DNA of 64,000 nucleotides from Geosmithia putterillii (Eukaryota > Ascomycota > Sordariomycetes > Hypocreales > Bionectriaceae). Every line of letters starts with the position of its first letter. Position 1 is the first letter of the stretch. Position numbers and translations under genes: made by a program. The stretch lies in contig FYEU01000313.1 of the NCBI GenBank assembly GCA_900188575.1, forward strand, positions 310,001 through 374,000. The letters are read 5' to 3'. The notes beneath the pieces were generated by a model. The model had not been told where the DNA came from. It saw only the letters and a program-made list of their open reading frames with translations, and made no database searches. Below are positions 55,912-64,000 of this stretch, one piece after another.

Positions 55912-57157
55912 TCACTTCAACCCACCGCTAATGACGACTTCCTGTCCAGTGATGTATCCCGTCTTGGCAAACCTATTCAATGATTATATGAGAAAAGTGA
56001 AAGCAATGTATGTAGAGAGGATGTAACTCACGTAGCCACAAGATTGGCAACCTCGTATGTTTGTCCCGGACGGCGAACGGGTACAGTGGAAGCGATGGCA
56101 AGACCTGGGTCTTCCGCCCTGAGAGCGTCCATATCGCACCCTGCCTCAAAGCTCCTATTCAATGTCAGTATAAGTTCATTCTGTGTCTTTTTGTGTAGAT
56201 GGTCTGGGATGTACTCACGATCCCTTGGGCGTAGGGACCATCCCCGTGGGAACAATCATTCCAGGCTGGATCTATGATTCAAAACACGTATAAGTACTGC
56301 ACGCAGATATGAGCTGTTAGATGTGTGTTTGAACATACCACGTTCACTGTGATCCCCTCGGGAGCCAACACAGTAGCCAAGTTCAAGCCCATCGATCTGT
56401 GTGGAAAGGAATTAGCCTCGCCTTTCACAAATTTCACCGATGCATGTCTCATGTCGATGTCCATGTACTTACGCCAGTGCTCCCTTCGAAGCAGCATAGT
56501 GACACCCGTTGATACCGCCACCCCGGCTGGCAATGCTCCCAATCAGGATGATCCGTCCCCAAGACTGGGCCCTCATACCGGCGAGGCACCCCTTGGCCAT
56601 GACGAACTGGCTCCGGCTGTTGACCTCGAGCATCTCATCCCAGTCGTCCTCTGTGATCTCGCTGGGATCCCTGACTCGCCGGCCTGTCGCGGCATTGGCG
56701 ACCAGTATCGATACGGCCTTGTGCTTTGGTGAGATCTCCGAATGGCTTAGAACGCTGGGAATGAGGGCTCGCGTGGACTCGCGGTCGGCCAGATCAGCCT
56801 TCACGGCGACAAACACCTGATCGGGGTATTGAGACTTGAGGTCCTTGATGACCGATTCTGTCTTTTCCTATAGGAGCACACATGCATTAGGATTGAAGCC
56901 ATTGGCCAACGGATTCTCATGGGGGAGAACACAACACACCTTACTGGTCGAGTAGTGTAGGGCAACATCGCATCCTTCGGCGGCCAAGCCACGCGCAGCC
57001 GCTTCACCAATGCCGGCGCTATTGATGCAACAGTCAGACATGGTCACCCGACTTGGACATCACAGTTGTTTGTATATGCTGCATACCTTGCTCCGGTAAC
57101 GAGAGCTAGCCGCCCTTGCACGCGGTTATCGACCGGGTTGAGGTGTACAGTTGGCAT
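55912..57157 (-). CDS. Short-chain dehydrogenase/reductase (SDR)
   Basis: Seven exons: 57157-57087, 57018-56940, 56867-56473, 56396-56339, 56271-56219, 56154-56032 and 55972-55912; 279 aa, all in frame. The cofactor motif TGASAGIG (21-28), VANAAT (106-111), the catalytic S161, Y174 and K178 (YxxxK in HYAASKG) and the PEG turn are all present. The C-terminus ends KTGYITGQEVVISGGL, the usual classical-SDR ending. Six introns in 1.2 kb is dense; a 53-nt exon 5 is supported because IQPGMIVPTGM is a proper continuation. The substrate is unknown. It is head-on with the carbonic anhydrase gene, 216 bp between stops. Confidence 0.88.
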
Positions 57158-57644
57158 CTTGTCGTGTGCGTGTGCGTGTGCGGGTGTGTGTGTGTGTGTC
57201 GGGACAGGATTGAAGTGAGCAGAGTTTGATAGTAGATTCGGCGGTCTGTCTTCCATGCGAGGATAAACTCGAGAGAGAAAACAAAGAGTAAGCAAGCGTA
57301 AGCTGAACAGGCCAGAATAGTAAGATTTGATTACACATGTCCACGAGTTCCCCGCTCAGAATTTGAAGCCTCAAAGCGGGTATAAATCCACCCCAGAGGT
57401 GGCAGTAGCGTGCATTATCTACGTGCGTCAGCCCTATAATTGCCGAACAAGGAAATCGCGGCAATTGAGCATGAAGCACAGACGTCCAACTCCATCTCTG
57501 CTTTGAAACGATGGGAATCTGCATACCATTGAATATCGAACATATATATTTACTATGGACGTCTTTAATCTGACCCGATACGCTACCAGGAACAACCACC
57601 AATCGCTGAATCAGCCCTGACAGCACCGCTGTCCTGAATAAATG
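57158..57644. other. Intergenic with a GT-rich leader
   Basis: 487 bp between the SDR start and the ATPase stop (both minus strand). It holds the SDR promoter; no gene was seen. Confidence 0.5.
57165..57199. repeat. GT/GTGC microsatellite next to the SDR start
   Basis: GTGTGC units followed by a (GT)7 run, within 50 bp upstream of the SDR start codon on the opposite strand, so it lies in the 5' leader. Confidence 0.85.
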
Positions 57645-60600
57645 TCACCAAGCTGCCTTGGCAATCGGTCCCTTGGGAAATGTCCTAACGAGGAGCTTCC
57701 TGATCTCATCCATGACCAGCATTCCCAGAGCAAGAGGAACAGGAATCAGCCAGTAACGAATGGGAACCGAGGACGTGCCAAACAGACTCTGAATGCCAGG
57801 CACCTCAGTCACAAAGACAGCGATGACGAGAGAGACGACAACGCTCAGGAGCAGCCAGGGGTTGCGACGAGGCTTGCGGACAGGGTCCGACTGAAGGATG
57901 CTGAGCTGACGGTTTCGCACGGCCAAGATGTTTCCCCACTGCAGAACAACAAGGCAGACAAAGTAGACGGACTGGCCCGTGACGGTAAACTGGTTGAGCT
58001 CGTCGGCCGTGTACCCGTGAAAGCCCTCCTTGTATCCGGAGAAGAGGAAGAAAAGGTCCGAGATGGGTATCCCCGCGTGGTTCCACATGTACAGAAAGAA
58101 CATGGAATGGGCCACCACCGTCTCCATGCATCCCATGAACAGGTATGACTGGCCATAGATCTTGAAGGTGATGAGATGGTCGTGCTTGGGGTCGCGCGGG
58201 GGCAGTGAGAGCAGGTCAAACTCCTCTTTTTCCATGATGAGAGAAAGCGACAGGAAGAGGTCGGTAAATACACAGATGATAATCATGAGGAAGACATTGA
58301 GGGGCAGTGGAACACCAAAGAAGACGTTGAGAATGACCGGCCAGATCTCGGAACAACTTCCCGCGGGGAGGAGATAGGCAATGACACGCTGCAGGTTCTG
58401 GAAGACCAGTCTCCCCAGGCGGATAGCCTCGACAATGGAGTCAAACTTGTCCATGAGCACCAGGTCCGCAGCATCGATGGCCACATCACTGCCCGTGACA
58501 ATGGCAACGCCAACGTCTGCCGCCCGCAAAGCCGGCGCGTCATTGACGCCGTCTCCCGTCACAGCGACCGTGTTGCCGCGGTCTCTAAGCTCAGTGACAA
58601 TGCGCAGCTTCTGCTCGGGCGTTGTTCTGGCAAAGACAATCTCCTCATATTCGCACACAATGTCCCAGTCCTCCTGCATGAGGCGACCGATTGAAGAGCC
58701 CTCGAGGACAATCCCGCGGCCATTGCCAGCCAGTCTCTCCTCGCGCAGTGCGTCAGCTGGAAGGGACGTGCCCCTGCGAATGGTATCAAAGGTGTCGGGC
58801 TCTGTTGAAGAGGAGAAGATGCCAATGTTGCGTGCGATGGCGGCCGCCGTGAGTCCATAGTCTCCGGTCACCATGAAGAATCGGACACCTGCCTTGCGGC
58901 ACTGAGCAACGGTGTGTGCGGCTTCTGGTCGTGGAGGGTCGATGATTCCAACAATTCCCACCACTGTTAGGTCCTGGAGTGTCTCGCAGGAGACTTCATC
59001 GCTGAAGGCATTGGTGTTCTGTTGGGCAGTGATGTTGAGGGTTCTCTCGCAGAGGACAACGACGCGTTCGGCCTTTTTTGAGAGGTTGTTCTGGATTTCC
59101 TGGAACTTTTGGCGGCCGTCTGCACCAAGGGGCTGGACAGACTTTGTCTTTGCCGACCAGAAGCGAGTACAGCTTGGGAGAAGCACGTCGGGGGCGCCCT
59201 TGACCAGAATCGTGTACTCGCCGCCCTCAGATTCGGGGTGGGGGTTGCGTAGAACGGTGGCCATGTACTTGTTCTTGGAGTTGAAGGGAATGGAATGGAT
59301 GGGGACATTGGCAGCCCTGGTCTTGTCACTGTCCTTTCCAAGAGCACCAAGGCGGAAGATTGCGACGTCCGTGGCGTTTCCTTCTATCGTGCGTTCCTTG
59401 ACGGGGAGATGGATCGTAGTCGGCTCGAAGTAGGCTTCGTTGCATATGATGGAGGCACGGTGAAGGGCAGAGACATTCGCGTCCACCTTTTCAGCGTCGA
59501 GTGCGCGGTGAAAGTCATCGGCCGATTTGATGTCCTCGTCCACAAAGGCCACAGATCGAACGGCCATCTGGTTCTGGGTCAGGGTGCCGGTCTTGTCCGA
59601 GCACAGAACATTGACCGATCCCAGTGTTTCGACCACCGAGAGGCTCTTGGGAAGCACATTGACGGCCTTCATGCGTCGCGCAACCATCATCAGGGTGAGG
59701 GTAACAGCGACGGGCATTCCCTCTGGAATGAAGGCGACGACACAACCCATGACGTTGTTGAGCATCGCAGCCACACTCATGTACGAGGGGAAGTCAACGC
59801 GGAGCCACGCTGCCCAAGCAATGAGGATGACCAGGGCAAGAATGACAGTGAGGACAACAATGATGCGGATGAAACGCCAAATCTCCAGCTGGATCAGCGT
59901 CGGCTTCTCCTTAACACCGGACGTAGCCTGGGCGATGCGGCCCATGACGGATCGAGTGCCCGTGAGAATGACAACCCCAACGGCATTTCCATTGACAACT
60001 GTCGTCCCCATGAGGGCAATGTTGCGGCTCTCGAGGAAGTTGGGGTCCGTGCACTCGGATGTGCCCTCGATCTCATCAGACTCTCCAGTGAGGATGCCGC
60101 GGTCGAACCGGACATCATCAGAGTGGCTCACCAGCCGGATATCGGCGGGCACTTTGTTCCCCGACTGCAAGATGACAATGTCTCCATCCACCAGTTCCGT
60201 GGCAGGGAGCTTCTTCCTGTTCCCCTCGCGAAGAAGTAGTGTATCTGTGGGGAGCAGGTCGGTGATGGACTTCATGGTCTTTTGGGTCGACCAGTCCTGA
60301 AATGCGTTGAAGGTGGCCTGCAGGAATATGACAATGAGGATAAGGACGGCAAGGGAGAGACTCTGCTTGGAAGGTGGGTCGCTGAGCGGCTTCCAACAGA
60401 TGAAGAACATGATGCTGCGGGTATTCAAATAGCAGTCAGTGAGTGCCCTCTCAACAGGGGTAGGTAAGTCATGTGTAAATGAGTCTTTTTCTTACCTTCC
60501 AACCCAGAGAACGGAACAGAATCCTCCAAAGACGTATGACAGAATCTTCTTGAAATAGTTCGTCTTGGGCTGCGGGAGCATGTTGGGGCCAACGTCCTTC

Positions 60601-60998
60601 CGTGTAGAAGCAGCCTGGTCTTCGGACAGGCCTACGTCGGCCGACACATGGAGCCTCTGGAAAACCTGAGCACCGCTGATGGTGTGGAAGTCAAGGTTGG
60701 CAAAGTACTCGCCGTCGTCGCCTTTGATGGTCTTCAGGTTTCCCTCTTCGGCCGTAGCCACGTTCTGGGACTCGGACACTTGAATGGAGAGCGTCCGGTA
60801 CCCAATAGGGAGCCCATAGGCGCCCGAGGAACGGTTCTCGCGATGTCTGCTAATGGAACGCGATGTGCGAGAACGAGCATCTCCGTCCGCTGCATCTCCA
60901 CGTCCTCTAGGGGGTTCCTGGCCGTGGTCAAAGGTGATGTGGGTGGGAGGATGAGCTTGGCCGCCCTTTTCGGGGTCTTCGTCCTTGGTTTCCGACAT
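57645..60998 (-). CDS. P-type cation ATPase, type IIC-like (Na+/K+-ATPase-like)
   Basis: Exons 60998-60496 and 60414-57645 (81-bp intron) give 1090 aa. P-type ATPase motifs: TGES at about 277, IPEGMPVAVTL in TM4 at about 398, the phosphorylated Asp in SDKTGTLTQN at about 440, and TGDGVNDAPAL at about 790. The cation-ATPase N-terminal domain (LHVSADVGLSEDQAASTRKDVGPNMLPQP) and FGGFCSVLWVG look like the animal Na+/K+- and H+/K+-ATPase type rather than the Ca2+ or ENA pumps, as do PLPLNVFLMIIICVFTDL in TM6. About ten membrane helices fit. The N-terminal 60 residues are Arg/Ser-rich and disordered. Its ion is not determined; no beta subunit gene is visible. Confidence 0.88.
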
Positions 60999-63384
60999 TT
61001 TGGGATGTGTTAAGGCAGAGTATAGAAAGAGGTAGAGGAAGAGAGGGAAGGAGCAAGGCGGATGGGACTGGAGTGGTGCAGGGAAGGTGCGAGCTTGCCC
61101 GGCGTGGCCTCTCTACTTGTATCTGCCTCTAGTTAAGAGTACCTCTCCTAGTAAATGCAGTTAATGACAAGGGGCTTGTATCTGCAAGAAATACGACACG
61201 CCACGCTTTTTCGGGTTGGTCAAACAAAAATTGGGCTGTTGACATGGCCACGAGGTGGCTATTCCTATTCTTGCAAGGCCCCAAGCCATGCGTGATACGA
61301 AACCCCTCATGGATATCCAACACGTACAGCATTCATGTACATTGGGGAAACTCCTGCTTCCTTTATCTCTAGACAGGCTGAAAATGGACTTGTAAATTAC
61401 GTAAATACAGAGTAATACGTTGGAAGGGGCTGGCGCTGAGTTTCTGGTGAAGCCTCGTGGTCGATATATCAGTTGTCCTGTCAAGGCTTTATCTGGGCCC
61501 CTATTGGGCGAATGGTGCTATTGCCGGCGGATGAATTATACCAGGGAGAGAGTATGCAACAATGTCAAAACTGAGCTTATATCGTACCTAATTATGCTAA
61601 ACAAACGGGTAGTCGAAGTGTCTGCTAGGCCGTTGGTGCAAAACAACATGGATCGTGGGAGGCTCCCGCCATTGCGCATTATATATGTACAGTCACTGGC
61701 AACGCCAATGCTTCAAGGAGGCATACCGAGCAAGACCACGGCCTCATGTACAAGCTAATGCATTTCTTCCTGAAAGCCACAAGTTCCTCGCAGCCTTTTG
61801 AACAATGTGCTGTTGGTGAAAGAGAGTTGATGGGGAGAGGGGGCTGGCCAAACCCCTCCCTTGAGCCAGAGGCCGCCCACGACGGTGTGTGTAAGTGAGG
61901 CCTCCTACCGCCCATTGTATTATCATGCACATGTCTGTGTGTATTTTTTTTTTCTGTCAGAGCCGTTCAGGAACAAACGAGCCAGTCCAAATACATGTAG
62001 ATAATATGGAGATCCTACTTCTACCTAGGCCGGTAGTTTAGAGCCGATTGGAAAGCGGTCGGGAAGTGGGGGCTTGCCGCGAATTGCCAAGTACGAGACA
62101 GCAACTCGCGTCTGTTAAGGCCGGCAATAGGGCTTCGGAAGCCCTGATACGTCGTCTGAGCCATTCTCCTTCCATAAATCGTAACCCCATAACACGAACC
62201 GAGTAGACCCATCTCCCTGGTACCCGCGGACCCTTGTTCCCCAGCGCCCCTCCCTCGACCCGTCTCGGTCATGGCGTCAAACGTCGTCATCAAGCAATAG
62301 CAGGCTTCGGGAAAAAATTGAAGGAGGAAATGAGATGAGAGAGAGGACCGGCCAAAAGCCCTCACGACGGATGGATTCCACCTTGCCTCATTCTGGTAAT
62401 GAATGTGACCAGACCAGACCAGACCAGATCAGTTCTGCGACCTAGCCTCTTGCTGCTACTCGTACTCGTGCCCTTTCCAAATCCCTCATACATTCCACAC
62501 GCTCCATCCCATCAACCGACGGCTATGCCTCACTCCGTAATATAGCACAGACTGGTCTACTCCGTATTATTATACGCTGTAATAATACTAGTAGGCGTCG
62601 GTGTGACATGAGCCCGGCTGGCAAGCCAACTTGCAAGCGCATGGGAGTCGGATCCCGGTAGCGAAGCGAAGTGGCACCTCGACTATTGCGACATATGGAG
62701 CCCAGCGGGCGCTTTGTAAACAAATTACACGCCTGCTGAGGAAAGAGGGTATAGCTTCGTCCATACGCACGTGTGATGGTCGGTCTGTTTCGTTCAGGGC
62801 TCGCAGAGGTTCCATGATACGGGAGGCCTCCGCAGACAACCTACCATGAATGCATACAGGATGGGAACAATGATGACAACGTTACTCTACATAATCTTGA
62901 AAAGAATTCAATATTTGAATTCTCAATTGGCAGTAGTTGGTACCGCGTTGTTCTCTTCTTTAGAGATGTTCTACCTCTATACCTACATGTACTTGGTGCA
63001 ACTACCCTAGTGTACCTGGTTTATCGCGACACGCAGAGCCGCGGGGACTCAATGCGATGCCGGAAACTAATGGTGGAAAATGCCAGGGAGCATCACGGTT
63101 TCACTGGCAGATGCCTAATGCAGGTTGATTTTGATTAAGCTAAGCTACATGTACTCAGGTGCCAGGATCTTGGAGTGTCCTGGATGGAAGATGTCCCGAA
63201 CGTCATTTATGACGAAGCGCTATATGATTCCATCATGGCGGTGTCTTTCTGTTCCATCCTCGACATATATCACCTCAGCTGCCCTGCAAATACTAGGATA
63301 ACGTCCTATTCGCATTCTGTGATGGATTCTCATAATATTACATCATATGGATCATTAAATGTACACTACCTACATGTACATGCG
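60999..63384. other. 2.4-kb intergenic region, no gene supported
   Basis: TACTCCGTA occurs at 62558 and TACATGTA at 61992, 62984, 63146 and 63371. A (CCAGA)n-type run lies near 62410-62428 (CCAGACCAGACCAGACCAGA). Frames are short. The P-type ATPase leader lies at its left end. Confidence 0.5.
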
Positions 63385-64000
63385 CTACACCCCAAACGCC
63401 TCGCTGACAATAGCCCCCTCATCCGGCGTGACAGCCATCTCGAGCAGATCATGCGCCATCTCAACGATATCACTCTCAATCCCCGCCTCCATGACCAGAT
63501 CCTCCTCCGCAAATGTCAGTCTCCCCAGGGAGATGAGATACCGCTGGCTGCCCGCGTGCGCAACCGACAGCTTCTGCGCTATATCCGCCACGTTAGACGT
63601 GCGCGGATCCGTGACGAGCGTGTGGATTAGCCGGACGGACTGGGCTATCGTGCGGTACAGGACGGCCGAGGGGGATGTCGTGTCGGGGGGAGGATCGTCG
63701 CCGTCGTCATCGGCCGGCGGCGGCAGGACATGAGGAGGGATAGACATGTCGTAGAGGTCGTCCATCGCGGCGCTCAGGCAGGTGACAGCGCGGGGCAGGG
63801 CCGTGTCGTGGGCGGCTAGCTGCATGGCCCCAAAGGGGTGCCTTGTGAAGGCGAGCATGGTGCGCAGGGCCGCCGACCGGATGACGCGCTTCTCGTGCGT
63901 CGTGATCGGCGACAGGGCCGTCTCGGTGAGCTTTGCGGACACACGCTCAATCACAAGGCGAGCTACAAAGGACGGTTCCTTGTCGGCGAGGATGGGACCA
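63385..64000 (-). CDS. C-terminal part of a putative Rad26/ATRIP-like DNA-damage checkpoint protein
   Basis: The frame is open from the stop at 63385 to the window end, about 205 residues, so the gene starts outside. It is helical, with ALRTMLAFTRHPFGAMQLAAHDTALPRAVTCL, RTIAQSVRLIHTLVTDP, GSQRYLISLGRLTFAEEDLVMEAGIESDIVEMAHDLLEMAVTPDEG (shown in parts). The final SEAFGV ending and the LLEMAVTPDEG turn resemble the C-termini of fungal Rad26/UvsD proteins, the ATRIP partners of ATR. An acidic Pro loop (PPPADDDGDDPPPD) interrupts the helices. The recognition is from memory and could be wrong; other HEAT-like proteins are possible. Confidence 0.5.
   Translation of the reverse strand, partial: GPILADKEPSFVARLVIERVSAKLTETALSPITTHEKRVIRSAALRTMLAFTRHPFGAMQLAAHDTALPRAVTCLSAAMDDLYDMSIPPHVLPPPADDDGDDPPPDTTSPSAVLYRTIAQSVRLIHTLVTDPRTSNVADIAQKLSVAHAGSQRYLISLGRLTFAEEDLVMEAGIESDIVEMAHDLLEMAVTPDEGAIVSEAFGV

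Noticed and set aside
55912..57157. The SDR as the missing BcABA4-like dehydrogenase
   Set aside because: It lies 18 kb from the synthase beyond unrelated genes, and nothing in its sequence links it to ABA.
59295..60239. 314-codon plus-strand frame opposite the P-type ATPase
   Set aside because: No domain; the minus strand holds the TGES, DKTGT and other pump motifs.
1..64000. tRNA or rRNA genes, CRISPR arrays, intact transposons
   Set aside because: No convincing tRNA B-box pair, no spaced direct repeats of CRISPR type and no transposase or reverse-transcriptase frame were found by eye; a tRNA scan could still reveal one.

Overview
The window is nuclear DNA of a filamentous ascomycete (Pezizomycotina, probably Sordariomycetes and perhaps Hypocreales). 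The genes are mostly split by short introns (about 50-110 bp) with GTNNGT-type donors, CTAAC-like branch sites and YAG acceptors. The content is also typically fungal: a Sim4-complex Fta1/CENP-L protein, Met8, Vac1/Pep7, a CorA-like protein, a P450, sugar transporters and a rhodopsin-like integral membrane protein. No rRNA, tRNA, CRISPR array, intact transposon or bacterial operon was seen. 23 protein-coding genes can be supported; two are cut by the window ends (Vac1 at the left, a putative Rad26/ATRIP-like protein at the right). Gene models were built by hand from reading frame and splice signals.

Left part (1-17 kb): mainly housekeeping genes. Vac1/Pep7 (endosomal FYVE protein) and MET8 (siroheme synthesis) are divergent over a 0.44-kb promoter. 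An MDR quinone oxidoreductase, Fta1, a TIP30-like NAD(P)-binding protein, a small orphan, a 5'-nucleotidase-family phosphatase, an SV2-like MFS transporter and an unknown type I membrane protein follow.

Middle (17.8-32.7 kb): a GT4 glycosyltransferase and UDP-glucose dehydrogenase are divergent across 4.5 kb of non-coding DNA full of short repeated motifs. This suggests a UDP-glucuronate-linked glycan or glycolipid module. A second TIP30-like gene and a ten-exon, 1230-aa CorA-like membrane protein follow.

Accessory part (34-47 kb): a cytochrome P450 is convergent with a gene that I recognise as a homologue of BcABA3, the unusual sesquiterpene synthase of fungal abscisic acid biosynthesis. 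A secreted bicovalent-type FAD oxidase, a 7TM rhodopsin-like protein and an aldo-keto reductase lie nearby. The full ABA gene set is not visible (one P450, no adjacent SDR), so this may be an uncharacterised ionylideneethane-type terpenoid locus. It is the best candidate for a novel system here.

Right part (47.7-64 kb): an Asp-box (sialidase-fold) glycosidase-like protein and a sugar transporter are divergent over a 442-bp promoter with three CreA-like sites. A Gfo/Idh/MocA dehydrogenase and a secreted DUF6454-like protein follow, which looks like a sugar-utilisation cluster. Then come a small beta-carbonic anhydrase, an SDR, a type IIC-like P-type ATPase and the partial gene at the end.

Two short motifs are strikingly over-represented between genes: the 9-mer TACTCCGTA (about 18 perfect copies, both strands) and the palindrome TACATGTA (about 19 copies, nearly all non-coding).
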